Part shown: piece by piece, positions 26,709-35,891 of the stretch
How positions within the stretch are numbered: the stretch's first letter is position 1
How the letters are laid out: each line of letters opens with the position of its first letter
The notes under the pieces: generated by a model
The model's input: the letters and a program-made list of their open reading frames with translations, nothing else
What the model was told of the DNA's origin: nothing
The model's database searches: none
Translations under genes and position numbers: made by a program
DNA from: Flavobacterium potami
GTDB lineage: Bacteria > Bacteroidota > Bacteroidia > Flavobacteriales > Flavobacteriaceae
Length of the DNA stretch: 64,000 bases
Direction: 5' to 3'
Assembly (NCBI RefSeq): GCF_020026915.1
Contig: NZ_JAINUY010000003.1
Coordinates: forward strand, 186,001-250,000

Positions 26709-27329
26709 TTACAAAATATCAACATCACCTTTTCCTTCTCTTACAATAATTGGTTCATGTTCAGATAAATCTATAATTGTAGAGCCGACATTATCTCCAT
26801 AGCCACCATCAATTACCAAATCTACAAGGTTCTGCCATTTCTCAAAAATCAATTCTGGATCTGTAGTATATTCAATCACATCATCTTCATCACGAATAGA
26901 AGTTGAAACTACCGGATTTCCAAGTTGACGAACAATTTCTAGAATTATATTATTATCAGGAACACGAATACCTACAGTAGTTTTCTTCTTGAACTCTTTT
27001 GGTAAGTTGTTATTTCCAGGCAAAATAAAAGTATAAGGTCCTGGTAAAGCTCTTTTCAAAATTTTAAATGTCGATGTATCAATTTGACGCACATAATCAG
27101 ATAAATTACTCAAATCATGACAGATAAACGAGAAATTAGCTTTTTCTAATTTGACTCCTTTTATTTTTGCAATTTTTTCTAAAGCTCGTGAATTGGTAAT
27201 ATCACAACCTAAACCATAAACGGTATCTGTTGGATAAATTACCAAACCACCATTTTGAAGCACTTTAACTACTTTCGCAATTGCAGCTTCACTAGGTTTA
27301 TCTGGGTATATTTTTATGAATTCGGCCAT
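26709..27329 (-). CDS. L-threonylcarbamoyladenylate synthase family protein (YciO-type)
   Basis: 206 aa YrdC-like domain: GGLVIYPTDTVYGLGCDI, KIKGVKLEKANFSFICHDLSNL, LPGPYTFILPGN, GIRVPDNNIILEIV, NPVVSTSIRDEDD. The KIAKIKG...FSFICHDLSNLSDYV pattern resembles YciO more than TsaC/Sua5. These enzymes make threonylcarbamoyl-AMP from threonine, bicarbonate and ATP for tRNA t6A37 synthesis; YciO is reported to have weaker activity. Whether this is the cell's only such enzyme cannot be told from the window. Confidence 0.88.
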   Translation of the reverse strand: MAEFIKIYPDKPSEAAIAKVVKVLQNGGLVIYPTDTVYGLGCDITNSRALEKIAKIKGVKLEKANFSFICHDLSNLSDYVRQIDTSTFKILKRALPGPYTFILPGNNNLPKEFKKKTTVGIRVPDNNIILEIVRQLGNPVVSTSIRDEDDVIEYTTDPELIFEKWQNLVDLVIDGGYGDNVGSTIIDLSEHEPIIVREGKGDVDIL

Positions 27330-27392
27330 TTTCTTTTTTATTTAAAGTTAGGTTAGTCTCAGGTTAAAATCATTACAATTTTAAATTTTCAT

Positions 27393-27421
27393 TTTTCATA
27401 TTTACTGCCTAAATATGAAAA
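27393..27421 (-). terminator. Hairpin downstream of uvrD, possible terminator
   Basis: 12-bp perfect stem TTTTCATATTTA / TAAATATGAAAA with a 5-nt loop, 11 bp past the uvrD stop. It lacks a clean U-tract and has few GC pairs, so it may be only an mRNA-stabilising stem. Confidence 0.4.
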
Positions 27422-27431
27422 CCAAAATTAT

Positions 27432-29771
27432 TTAACCAACCACATCAAGTTTAGCAAATCTTAAAAGCAATTTTTTAATTCCACCAACTTCAAATTTAAT
27501 TTCCGCTTTTTTATCAGGACCAGCCCCTTCAAGGTTGATCACTTCTCCTTTTCCAAAACGCTCGTGCATCACAATATTCCCAATAGTAAGTTTACTATCA
27601 AATAGATTTGGCGCACTTACCGCATTAGGATTAGTTCCTGCAACTGGTTTTAGTTTTCTAATATTCAAGTCAGGTTTCGGACTATTATCTGTAATATGCT
27701 TTGGAGGCGTTCCTCCTACTGGTTTTGATAATCTTAATTTTGATTTATCAACATCTCCAAAAATATCACCGTCAATTGGTGATTTATAACGATAATTCGT
27801 TTCTGCAGGAGTTAAATACTCTAAATATTGATCTTCAATTTCTTCGATAAAACGTGATGGCTCACTATCCGTCAATTTCCCCCAACGGTAGCGAGACTGT
27901 GCATAAGTCAAATAGGCCTGATGCTCTGCACGCGTTAATGCCACATAAAACAAACGACGTTCTTCTTCTAGTTCACTTCTTGTACTCATACTCATGGCAC
28001 TCGGAAATAAATCTTCTTCCATACCTACCACAAAAACATGAGGAAATTCAAGTCCTTTTGCCAAGTGAATCGTCATCAGCGCCACACGATCATCATCGTT
28101 TGTATCTTTATCCAAATCTGTTGCTAAAGCGACATCTTCCATAAATTCAGAAAGCGCACCTCTTGCTCCATCAATTTCTCTTTGTCCTTCTGTAAAATCT
28201 TTAATACCGTTTAAAAGCTCTTCGATATTCTGAATTTTAGCCATTCCTTCTGGAGTTGCATCTTTCTTTAATTCCTGAACCAAACCCGTTTTCTTTGCAA
28301 CGTGATCTGTTATATAAAAAGCATCCTGATTCTGATCGATAACTTGAAAACTCTGAATCATGGTAACAAAATCCTTCAATTTGTTTTTTGTTCCGGCATT
28401 CAGTTTTAGGTCGATTTTGTCAATATTAACCATTACTTCCCAAATCGAACGTTTGTAATGATTGGCTGCAATAGTCAATTTCTCAATCGTAGTATCACCA
28501 ATTCCACGTGCTGGGTAATTGATCACACGAATCAAAGCTTCTTCATCTTTCGGATTTAGAACCAAACGCAAATAACATAAAACATCTTTAATTTCCTTAC
28601 GTTGGTAGAAAGACAAACCACCATAAATTCTATACGGAATATCACGTTTTCTTAGCGCATCCTCCATTGCACGAGACTGAGCATTGGTACGATACAAAAT
28701 AGCAAAAGATCCATTATGAAGTTGGTTCTGCATTTTTTGTTCAAAAATCGTACTGGCAACAAAACGGCCTTCTTCGGCATCAGTCAAACTTCTGTGGACT
28801 TTAATTTTTGGTCCAAATTCGTTAGCCGTCCAAACCACTTTATCTAGTTTGGTTTTATTATGTTCCATCACTGTATTTGCCGCTTCCACAATATTTCGGG
28901 TAGAACGATAATTTTGCTCCAAACGAAACATTACTACACCTTCATAATCTTTCTGGAAGTTCAAAATATTATTGATATTCGCTCCACGGAAAGCATAAAT
29001 ACTCTGTGCATCATCTCCAACCACACAAATATTCTGAAATTTATCAGATAAAGCCCTAACAATCAAATACTGAGAGTGATTGGTATCTTGATACTCATCA
29101 ACCAAAATATAACGGAAACGATTTTGATATTTCGCCAAAACTTCAGGAAAACGTGTCAGCAATTCGTTGGTTTTCAACAACAAATCATCAAAATCCATCG
29201 CACCCGCTTTAAAACAGCGTTCTACATACTGCTGATAAATTTCACCCAATCTTGGTCTCTTTGCCATAGCATCAGCTTCGACCAATTCTGGATTATTAAA
29301 ATAAGCTTTAACCGTAATTAAGCTGTTTTTATAACTAGAAATACGACCTAAAATTTGTTTAGGTTTGTAGATATCTCGGTCTAACTGCATTTCTTTTATA
29401 ATAGAAGAAATCAATCTAGCCGAGTCTTGAGAATCATAAATAGTAAAATTAGAAGGATAACCTAAATGATCGGATTCTGCTCTAAGAATACGAGCAAAAA
29501 TAGAGTGAAAAGTTCCCATCCAAAGATTTTTGGCTTCGGTCGCTCCTACAATATCCGAAATTCTGTGCTTCATTTCCCTTGCCGCTTTATTGGTAAAAGT
29601 CAGCGACAAAATATTAAACGCATCAATTCCCTGATGCATCAAATAAGCAATTCTAATTGTCAAAACACGGGTTTTTCCCGAACCTGCACCAGCAATAATA
29701 ATCATTGGCCCGTCTTTCTTTAGAACAGGCGCTCTCTGCGCTTCGTTGAGCTGGTCAATATATTTCTGCAT
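27432..29771 (-). CDS. ATP-dependent DNA helicase, UvrD/PcrA family
   Basis: 779 aa superfamily 1 helicase. Motif I AGAGSGKT at residues 27-34, GTFHSIFARIL, motif II VDEYQDTNHSQ, motif III VVGDDAQSIYAFRGA, motif IV LEQNYRSTRNI, motif V MTIHLAKGLEFPHVFVVGMEE, motif VI EERRLFYVALTRA. The C-terminus (VMHERFGKGEVINLEG, KKLLLRFAKLDVV) is the Tudor-like RNA-polymerase-binding end of PcrA/UvrD. It unwinds DNA 3' to 5' in nucleotide-excision and other repair. A TAnnTTTG box lies 19 nt upstream. Confidence 0.95.
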   Translation of the reverse strand: MQKYIDQLNEAQRAPVLKKDGPMIIIAGAGSGKTRVLTIRIAYLMHQGIDAFNILSLTFTNKAAREMKHRISDIVGATEAKNLWMGTFHSIFARILRAESDHLGYPSNFTIYDSQDSARLISSIIKEMQLDRDIYKPKQILGRISSYKNSLITVKAYFNNPELVEADAMAKRPRLGEIYQQYVERCFKAGAMDFDDLLLKTNELLTRFPEVLAKYQNRFRYILVDEYQDTNHSQYLIVRALSDKFQNICVVGDDAQSIYAFRGANINNILNFQKDYEGVVMFRLEQNYRSTRNIVEAANTVMEHNKTKLDKVVWTANEFGPKIKVHRSLTDAEEGRFVASTIFEQKMQNQLHNGSFAILYRTNAQSRAMEDALRKRDIPYRIYGGLSFYQRKEIKDVLCYLRLVLNPKDEEALIRVINYPARGIGDTTIEKLTIAANHYKRSIWEVMVNIDKIDLKLNAGTKNKLKDFVTMIQSFQVIDQNQDAFYITDHVAKKTGLVQELKKDATPEGMAKIQNIEELLNGIKDFTEGQREIDGARGALSEFMEDVALATDLDKDTNDDDRVALMTIHLAKGLEFPHVFVVGMEEDLFPSAMSMSTRSELEEERRLFYVALTRAEHQAYLTYAQSRYRWGKLTDSEPSRFIEEIEDQYLEYLTPAETNYRYKSPIDGDIFGDVDKSKLRLSKPVGGTPPKHITDNSPKPDLNIRKLKPVAGTNPNAVSAPNLFDSKLTIGNIVMHERFGKGEVINLEGAGPDKKAEIKFEVGGIKKLLLRFAKLDVVG

Positions 29772-29790
29772 GTAATTTTCTCCTTTTATG

Positions 29791-29798
29791 CAAAAATA
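29791..29798 (-). promoter_or_regulatory. -7 promoter element (TATTTTTG) for uvrD/pcrA
   Basis: CAAAAATA on the plus strand, TTTG end 19 nt before the ATG at 29771. Confidence 0.5.
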
Positions 29799-29818
29799 AG
29801 AATTAAAAAAGAAAGTTC

Positions 29819-30067
29819 CTAAGTTGCTACGGTTCTAAGATGCTAAGTTTTTTTGAAGCCAAACACAAGGCATTTCTTTAGGCATCGTTTCCCGCTTTCG
29901 GCTTTATCTCTCCGCTACGCTTGGAGGATACCGCCTCTATCGGGGCTAGATTCAAACAATCTTTTTTAAAGTTACTGAGATACTAAGATATTGAGAAGCC
30001 AAGATTTCTAAACTTTAATTTTTTCAATAAGAGAATAACTTAGTATCTTAGAACCTTAGCAACTTAG
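29819..30067. repeat. 249-bp intergenic element with 31-bp inverted ends
   Basis: 29819-29849 and 30037-30067 are reverse complements at 29 of 31 positions. The arms are made of repeated words (CTAAGTTGCTA, GGTTCTAAGATGCTAAG). Between them lie a GC-richer block (29881-29949) and more words (TTACTGAGATACTAAGATAT). The element fills the whole gap between uvrD and the TauE-like gene. No reading frame of note. Confidence 0.8.
29881..29949. repeat. GC-rich block, candidate dispersed repeat
   Basis: About 69 bp, clearly richer in GC than its surroundings, with short internal pairs such as TCC...GGA and CCCGC / GCGG. On the minus strand it begins TCTAGCCCCGATAGAGGCGG and ends AAAGCGGGAAACGATGCC. 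I recall similar AGCCCCGAT...AGCGGGA blocks recurring in Flavobacterium genomes but cannot verify this here. Confidence 0.45.
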
Positions 30068-30071
30068 AATC

Positions 30072-30839
30072 TTACTTAAAAAAAACATCGTAAGCAAAAC
30101 GAATCAAAGTTCCCACAACAACCACTAAAAAGAAAATTCTAATAAAACCATTTCCTTTATTAATTGCCAGTTTCGCACCAAGCCATCCTCCCAATCCATT
30201 GCTAATTGCCATCGGAATTGCGATTGCCCAGATGATTTTTCCTTTTATCATAAACAAACAAATCGAGCCAAAATTAGTTGCTAGGTTTACCATTTTAGCA
30301 TTCGCGGAAGCGTGCAGAAAATCAAAACCTAAAAGGGCAATAAAAGCCACTACGAAAAAACTTCCCGTTCCTGGACCAATGAAGCCATCATAAAAACCAA
30401 TAATAACACTGATAACAACTGCATAAAGTATTTGTGTGGTTGCAGAATGATCTTTTGCAACATGTTGTCCGAAGTTTTTCTTAGCGTAGGTATAAATAAA
30501 CAATAATGAGAGAACGACTAATAGAAGCGGTTTCATAAAATCATTGCTAACCATTGTTAAAATTGTAGATCCTAAAAATGCAGATGGAACCGCCAAACAC
30601 ATCATTATAATCAATAGTTTCCATTGAATTACCACTTTTTTTAAATACTGAAAAGCAGCAAAAGCAGTTCCGCTGAAAGCCGGAATTTTTAAAGTTCCAA
30701 CTACAGTCGAAACTGGAAGATTGGGCAATAATATTAATCCCATTGGTGTTTGTATTAATCCGCCACCGCCAACAATTGCGTCAATAAATCCTGCTGCAAA
30801 AGCAGCTAAACACAGAAAACCGATAATATATAAATCCAT
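30072..30839 (-). CDS. TauE/SafE-family membrane transporter
   Basis: 255 aa from MDLYIIGFLCLAAFAAGFIDA. Seven or eight hydrophobic segments and the repeated family motif GFIDAIVGGGGLIQTP and IGFYDGFIGPGTGSFF, which mark the two TauE halves. Members are predicted sulfite/organosulfonate or small anion exporters; the substrate here is unknown. An in-frame TTG 11 codons upstream overlaps the promoter region and is rejected. Transcribed away from the DUF7935-like gene. Confidence 0.88.
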   Translation of the reverse strand: MDLYIIGFLCLAAFAAGFIDAIVGGGGLIQTPMGLILLPNLPVSTVVGTLKIPAFSGTAFAAFQYLKKVVIQWKLLIIMMCLAVPSAFLGSTILTMVSNDFMKPLLLVVLSLLFIYTYAKKNFGQHVAKDHSATTQILYAVVISVIIGFYDGFIGPGTGSFFVVAFIALLGFDFLHASANAKMVNLATNFGSICLFMIKGKIIWAIAIPMAISNGLGGWLGAKLAINKGNGFIRIFFLVVVVGTLIRFAYDVFFK

Positions 30840-30876
30840 CAAAAAAAGATATTTCAAATGCGTAAAAAACAAGGTG

Positions 30877-30884
30877 CAAAAGTA
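30877..30884 (-). promoter_or_regulatory. -7 promoter element (TACTTTTG) for the TauE-like gene
   Basis: CAAAAGTA on the plus strand; TTTG end 37 nt before the ATG at 30839. Confidence 0.5.
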
Positions 30885-30940
30885 CGGCTTCCTTTTTGTT
30901 TATTAGCATAAATTTAAAGTGGATTTCTCATCAAAAAGTA

Positions 30941-30948
30941 TATTTTTG
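30941..30948 (+). promoter_or_regulatory. -7 promoter element (TATTTTTG) for the DUF7935-like gene
   Basis: TATTTTTG, 16 nt before the ATG at 30965; divergent from the TauE-like promoter 57 bp away. Confidence 0.5.
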
Positions 30949-30964
30949 CTTAAAAATTATTCAA

Positions 30965-31489
30965 ATGGATTTCAACAAAATTATAGAACTTGCGAGTTAT
31001 ACTTTGCCAGCATTAGTTACAGGAGTTGTAGCGTATCGTTTTTTCGAATTGCATATTAAAAACAACGATAAAAAACGTGCTTTTTTATTGAACAAACAAG
31101 CTCACAAAGAATCTCTTCCAATACGTTTACAAGCGTACGAGCGTATGACTTTATTTTTGGAACGTATTAATTTGACGAAATTATTAATTCGAATTTCCCC
31201 TATTTCACAAAACAAACACGATTACGAGAACTTTGTGATCGATCAAATCGAGCAAGAATTTGAACATAATTTGACGCAACAAATTTATATGTCCGATGAA
31301 TGTTGGACCATCATTACAACTGCAAAAAATGCAACAATACAAATGATTCGTAAAGCTGCAATGAGTGATAAAGTGGATAATGCTGACAAACTGCGTGAAG
31401 TAATCTTAAATGATTTATTGGAGAAACAATCTCCAAGTAATGCCGCTTTAGGATTTATAAAAAATGAAGTAGCAGATCTTTGGTACTAA
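30965..31489 (+). CDS. Conserved membrane-anchored protein (DUF7935-like)
   Basis: 174 aa from MDFNKIIELASYTLPALV. One N-terminal membrane segment (LASYTLPALVTGVVAYRFF) and a long, charged helical cytoplasmic part (PIRLQAYERMTLFLERINL, DYENFVIDQIEQEFEHNLTQQ). This matches a Bacteroidota family of unknown function that I recall as DUF7935. No catalytic motif is seen. It converges with the HAD gene, with 4 bp between stops. An in-frame ATG 23 codons upstream precedes the promoter box and is rejected. Confidence 0.6.
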   Translation: MDFNKIIELASYTLPALVTGVVAYRFFELHIKNNDKKRAFLLNKQAHKESLPIRLQAYERMTLFLERINLTKLLIRISPISQNKHDYENFVIDQIEQEFEHNLTQQIYMSDECWTIITTAKNATIQMIRKAAMSDKVDNADKLREVILNDLLEKQSPSNAALGFIKNEVADLWY

Positions 31490-31493
31490 TGTT

Positions 31494-31928
31494 TTATATA
31501 GATCTTAAAATTGTCTGAGTCCAATTTTTATCTGTTTCAGAGATTATTATAGTTTTAAATCCATATTTTTCGCCTTCCATTTTCACCCCTTGCGAATCAT
31601 CAATATGAATATCAATTTTAAACATTGGAGGAAATTTAGAACAATTAAAATCTAACTTTTTTATTTTCTTTAAGTGTTTCTGTTGGTTTATAATACAATT
31701 AACAGAAACACCATAAGAATAAAACATTAACCATATTCTGAATGTAGTTCTGTAAGAAGTAGTGTAAATATAGATCTTATGTTTTTGTGCTCTTAATTCT
31801 TTAAACAAATCAATCGTTCCTTCACGTACACATTCCAATCCAAATAATTTTTGAAATAGATTTCTTTTTTCTAAGCCAAATTTATTCTTAGCAATCAATG
31901 TATCATCAAGATCGAATGAAATTATCAT
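31494..31928 (-). CDS. Small HAD-like hydrolase
   Basis: 144 aa. Motif I SFDLDDTLI (nucleophile Asp6 and Asp8) at the N-terminus, KIYIYTTSYRT for motif II, and DIHIDDSQGVKMEG for motif IV. No large cap insertion, so a C0/C1-small type phosphatase. Substrate unknown. It starts 17 bp after the patatin gene stop on the same strand and is likely co-transcribed. Confidence 0.75.
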   Translation of the reverse strand: MIISFDLDDTLIAKNKFGLEKRNLFQKLFGLECVREGTIDLFKELRAQKHKIYIYTTSYRTTFRIWLMFYSYGVSVNCIINQQKHLKKIKKLDFNCSKFPPMFKIDIHIDDSQGVKMEGEKYGFKTIIISETDKNWTQTILRSI

Positions 31929-31945
31929 TTTTGACGAATTAATTT

Positions 31946-32851
31946 TTACATCTTTCTATTATCACTCATAACCTCAGATTTATTCTGAGCATATTCGTAA
32001 CCTTGTTCCCACCAATCTTTCATGACATCTTTGTTAAAAATTAGCGCATTATCTGTCAATTTAATTGGCGTGTAATATAAGTTAAGTTTCACATCTTTAC
32101 TATTTGCCATCAGTTTTCCTATAGCAATATCATGTTTTTCAACCTGATCCAAAGCAATTCGGAACAAATCAATCATTAATGAAAACGGGTTTTTACCAAT
32201 AACAGTCTTGGTTGTATTTACTTCTGTTTCCAAAACAATCACATCAATCTCTGTCGCACCACGGTTGATGGCTTCACGAATCGGAACTAAACTTGAAAAT
32301 CCTCCGTCGCCGTATTCGAAATTGTTCTTTTCAACCAAACTCATAAAAGGAACATAATTACTTGAAATCCAAGACCACTCACAAAATTCTTCGTAAGTAC
32401 AATCTTTAGCCGATTTATATTCCGATTCGTTTGTGGTAAAATTGGTAACTGTTACAATTACATCCGTTTTTAATTTTTTAAGCTTATTAAAATCGGAAAG
32501 AGAGAAATTATTCTGAATGTATTTCTTCAAACCTTTACTTTCACCAAAAGTTCGTTTTCCTTTAAAAAACTGTCTAATTACATTAAAGTGATTAATTGTA
32601 ACAATATCAACTCCATCTTTATTCTTGACCACAAACGGGCAAATATTAAAGATACTTGACATGGTAACATTGGTATAAACCGAATGAATTTTTTTAATAT
32701 GTCCGAGAGCCAAATGCGGAATCAATAAACTTCCTGTTGAAGTTCCTAGAAACAAGTCGTATTCGTGTCTTTTTTCTTCTATTAAATACTGGGCAACACC
32801 GCCGGCAAAAGCGCCTTTACTGCCACCACCGGAAATAACCAATGCTCTCAT
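31946..32851 (-). CDS. Patatin-like phospholipase
   Basis: 301 aa. The catalytic dyad region is clear: oxyanion loop GGGSKGAFAGG at residues 8-18, nucleophile elbow GTSTGS (Ser38), and the Asp in YGDGGFSSL near residue 173. No signal peptide or beta-barrel domain, so a cytoplasmic or membrane-peripheral lipid acyl hydrolase. It is followed by the HAD gene in the same operon. Lipid substrate unknown. Confidence 0.9.
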   Translation of the reverse strand: MRALVISGGGSKGAFAGGVAQYLIEEKRHEYDLFLGTSTGSLLIPHLALGHIKKIHSVYTNVTMSSIFNICPFVVKNKDGVDIVTINHFNVIRQFFKGKRTFGESKGLKKYIQNNFSLSDFNKLKKLKTDVIVTVTNFTTNESEYKSAKDCTYEEFCEWSWISSNYVPFMSLVEKNNFEYGDGGFSSLVPIREAINRGATEIDVIVLETEVNTTKTVIGKNPFSLMIDLFRIALDQVEKHDIAIGKLMANSKDVKLNLYYTPIKLTDNALIFNKDVMKDWWEQGYEYAQNKSEVMSDNRKM

Positions 32852-32994
32852 AAATTGTATGTAGATTTTGTTTTTGGGATACTTTTTTTGGACTTGGTAG
32901 AGGAAAGAAGCAAGAGAAAAGACTTTTTCAACTTTGTTACTGTGATCTTGTCTCTTTCTTCTATTTTCTATTTTCTTCTTTCTAATCTCTCAAG

Positions 32995-35055
32995 CTACTC
33001 TTTCAACAAACGATTCAATTGAAACTGTGCGTCGGGTGTCAAATTAGGCAAAATTCTGTTAAATGAAGCACGCATTTCAGGATTTTTTAAAAGAAGTCTA
33101 ATCGTATCTCTTCCAAACTTTGAAAACTGCCACATATGATGCGTTGTAGCACCAACTAAATTAGTCAAGACTTGGTCGTTGATAATTTTAAATGCAATTA
33201 ATTTTTCCAATGCATTTTGTCTCGTTGTTGCTTCATATTTGCTCGAAGAAAATGCTATTAATTCGTTTATTAAATTCTCATTGTCATTAGTATAATTTGT
33301 AGTAGACAAAGCCAAAGAAAGCCACAAAGTTCTGAGATTAAAATCATTAAAACCTATCCAGTTTTTCGATTGATCTAAATATGTTGCTCTTTGGTTTGGA
33401 AAATTTCTCCATAACCAATACAAAGCAGTTTCCTGAGTCTGATACGACTTATCATTTAGCAAGGTTTCATAATTTAATCTAAAATCTTCCGGAATTTTCG
33501 TCATCGTTTCCGCTACATTTTGACGAACTTTTACATTGTTTGTTTCCAGTGCCAAAAGCAAAAGCGATTTCTTAGCTTCGTAATTTTCATTTTCTAATTG
33601 ATCTACAACAGATTGCTTTACAGATTCATAGAAATCTGATTCTAAAGTACTTTTTAAAACCTCGAATTTTTCTGCTAAAGGAGTTTTTTTCAGTTTATCA
33701 ATTTCCAGTCTTTTCTGAATTGTTTTGTTTTTGCTCAATAAGGCATTGGCAGTTGGAGTATCAAAAGCGGTAGATTCTAACCAGGTTTTTTGGAACTTAT
33801 CCAAATCAAAATCGGATACCTTTTTTATTTCATCAAAAAAATTCTGCGTATTTACAGTTTGATAAGCGTATTTATTCAAGTAACTTTTTATTGCTTTCTT
33901 AAATGCTTTATCTCCAATTGATTCATGAAGAACAAACAATGCCCAAGCTCCTTTTTCATAAAAAGTCAATGAACTTGCTTTTGCATTTAAAACCGGAATT
34001 GTATCTGTTCTTGAAGCAAATTTGATCTGCTGTGCCGTATCGTACAATTTTGTATAAAAATAATCATCACCATAAATATCTCTTTCAGCAAGCAAAGCAA
34101 AATAAGTAGCGAAACCTTCCTGAAGCCAATGATGCGTGCTACTTTCGGCTGTAATTAAATCTCCAAACCAATGATGCGCCAGTTCATGTGCATCAACATT
34201 AGTGTAATTTCTATCACAAAATCCGATTGAATCTACTACATAACGGGTTGCAAAAAGAGTTGCTGTTGTATTCTCCATTCCAGCATATAAAAAATCTCTA
34301 ACCGGAATCTGTCTGTTAATCTGCCAAGGATATTTTACGCCAATTTCTCTTTCCAGAAAATCAAAAATTCGTTTAGAATAGCGGTATGTCGACTCAAAAC
34401 GATCTACATCTTTAGGTTCGTAGTAATATTCTAACGGAATTTTACTTTTCGATTTAAATTCTTTTTTATCAAATTTTCCGATTGCCAACATCAACAAATA
34501 AGAACTCATTGGTTTCTGCATTTGATATTGCCAATGGTTTACGTTTCCATTTGCTGTTTTTTCTTTTAAAATTCCATTTGATACAACCTGATATGCTGCA
34601 TCATAAGAAATTCCGAGATTAAAAATCAGTTTTTCATTTACATCGTCAAAACTAGGAAACCAATTACTCGTATATCTGCCCTGACCTTGCGTCCAAATTT
34701 GTACTTCATCATTCTCCATATCAACAAAATACAAAGCTTGTTTTGGTTTTGCAGTGTAATTAAAGGTTAAATGATTTTGTCCTTTTTTGAATGGAAAAAC
34801 CAATTTTAATTGTTTGGTGGTATTGATAAAGATAATTTCTTTTTCATTGACTTGAACATTTGAAAATTCCATGTTTTTTGCGTCAAGCGAAATAGTATCG
34901 CAATCTTTTAATACTTCAAATTGAAAATCGACTGCTCCGGCAATTGTTTTTTCCTTTGAATTTAATGTCAATCGGCCTGAAACAGATTTGAAATCAACGT
35001 TTTGGGTTTGTTGTGCGAATAAAAAACCTGTAAATAATAGAAAAATGTATTTCAT
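32995..35055 (-). CDS. M1-family metallo-aminopeptidase
   Basis: 686 aa with an N-terminal signal peptide (MKYIFLLFTGFLFAQ). Beta-sandwich N-terminal domain, exopeptidase motif YAGMENTTA, zinc site HELAHHWFGD with the downstream Glu in WLQEGFATYFALL (HExxH-x18-E near residue 288), Tyr in YEKGAWALFVLH, and a helical HEAT-like C-terminus. Secreted to the periplasm; no type IX secretion C-terminal domain is seen. It trims N-terminal residues from peptides. A TAACTTTG box lies 25 nt before the ATG. Confidence 0.93.
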   Translation of the reverse strand: MKYIFLLFTGFLFAQQTQNVDFKSVSGRLTLNSKEKTIAGAVDFQFEVLKDCDTISLDAKNMEFSNVQVNEKEIIFINTTKQLKLVFPFKKGQNHLTFNYTAKPKQALYFVDMENDEVQIWTQGQGRYTSNWFPSFDDVNEKLIFNLGISYDAAYQVVSNGILKEKTANGNVNHWQYQMQKPMSSYLLMLAIGKFDKKEFKSKSKIPLEYYYEPKDVDRFESTYRYSKRIFDFLEREIGVKYPWQINRQIPVRDFLYAGMENTTATLFATRYVVDSIGFCDRNYTNVDAHELAHHWFGDLITAESSTHHWLQEGFATYFALLAERDIYGDDYFYTKLYDTAQQIKFASRTDTIPVLNAKASSLTFYEKGAWALFVLHESIGDKAFKKAIKSYLNKYAYQTVNTQNFFDEIKKVSDFDLDKFQKTWLESTAFDTPTANALLSKNKTIQKRLEIDKLKKTPLAEKFEVLKSTLESDFYESVKQSVVDQLENENYEAKKSLLLLALETNNVKVRQNVAETMTKIPEDFRLNYETLLNDKSYQTQETALYWLWRNFPNQRATYLDQSKNWIGFNDFNLRTLWLSLALSTTNYTNDNENLINELIAFSSSKYEATTRQNALEKLIAFKIINDQVLTNLVGATTHHMWQFSKFGRDTIRLLLKNPEMRASFNRILPNLTPDAQFQLNRLLKE

Positions 35056-35080
35056 TGAAATGAATTTGAAGGCGAAATCC

Positions 35081-35088
35081 CAAAGTTA
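35081..35088 (-). promoter_or_regulatory. -7 promoter element (TAACTTTG) for the M1 peptidase gene
   Basis: CAAAGTTA on the plus strand; TTTG end 25 nt before the ATG at 35055. Confidence 0.45.
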
Positions 35089-35149
35089 CAAACCTTTCAT
35101 CAACAAACAGAATGAAATTTGTAAGTTTACCGTATTAAAATACCAAATT

Positions 35150-35890
35150 GTGTCTGTACCTCAAAAAGCCTTATTTAATTGGAGCAGCGGAAAAGATTCT
35201 GCTCTTGCGCTATATAAAATTCTTCAAAATCCCGATTTTAAAATTGAATGTTTGCTTACAAGTGTCAATCAGCAATATCAAAGGATTTCTATGCATGGTG
35301 TTCGTATTGAATTATTGAAGGCACAAGCGGAAAGCATCGGAATTCCATTAAAAATTATGGAAATTCCTGAAATGCCAACTATGGAAGTTTATGAAAATGT
35401 AATGACCAAAACTTTGCTAGAAATAAAAAATAAAGGTATTACACATTCTATTTTTGGTGATATTTTTCTGGAAGATTTACGTCAATATCGTGAAAAACAA
35501 TTAGAAAAAATTGACTTTAAAGGTGTTTTCCCAATCTGGAAAATTCCAACAAAAGATTTAATTCAAGAATTTATTTCAATGGGATTTAAAACCATTGTGG
35601 TTTGTGTAAATGAAAAATTTTTAGACAAAAGTTTTGTAGGCAGAATTATTGATCAGGATTTTATAAATGATTTACCTGAAAATGTCGATGTCTGTGGCGA
35701 GAACGGCGAGTTTCACACCTTTGCTTTTGATGGTCCAATTTTCTCAAAACCTATTGATTTTGAAATTGGAGAAATTGTATATCGCAAGTATGAAAAACCA
35801 AAAACAGATTTATCCAATTCAGCTTGTGATACCAATGACGAAACTGCTTTTGATTTTGGATTTTGGTATTGCGATTTAATACCAAAATAA
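35150..35890 (+). CDS. Diphthine-ammonia ligase-like ATP pyrophosphatase (DUF71/Dph6-like)
   Basis: 246 aa from a GTG at 35150 (MSVPQKALFNWSSGKDSAL). The PP-loop SSGKDSALAL at residues 12-21 binds ATP; SMHGVRIELLKAQAESIGIPL, GDIFLEDLRQYREKQL and CGENGEFHTFAFDGP are family hallmarks. Eukaryotic Dph6 makes diphthamide on EF2; bacteria lack diphthamide, so the substrate here is unknown. The reading frame stays open 54 codons upstream, across the start of the divergent peptidase gene, but that part is unlike the family. Confidence 0.85.
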   Translation: MSVPQKALFNWSSGKDSALALYKILQNPDFKIECLLTSVNQQYQRISMHGVRIELLKAQAESIGIPLKIMEIPEMPTMEVYENVMTKTLLEIKNKGITHSIFGDIFLEDLRQYREKQLEKIDFKGVFPIWKIPTKDLIQEFISMGFKTIVVCVNEKFLDKSFVGRIIDQDFINDLPENVDVCGENGEFHTFAFDGPIFSKPIDFEIGEIVYRKYEKPKTDLSNSACDTNDETAFDFGFWYCDLIPK

Positions 35891-35891
35891 A

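Noticed and set aside
27535..29723. Several open frames antisense to the uvrD/pcrA gene
   Set aside because: They are shadows of a complete helicase gene and read as low-information Ser/Ile/His-rich strings.
31494..32851. CapV-type anti-phage patatin system
   Set aside because: No cyclic-nucleotide synthase gene is adjacent; the partner gene is an ordinary small HAD hydrolase.
34988..35149. N-terminal extension of the Dph6-like protein
   Set aside because: The 54 extra codons overlap the divergent peptidase gene start and its promoter box and have no resemblance to the family.
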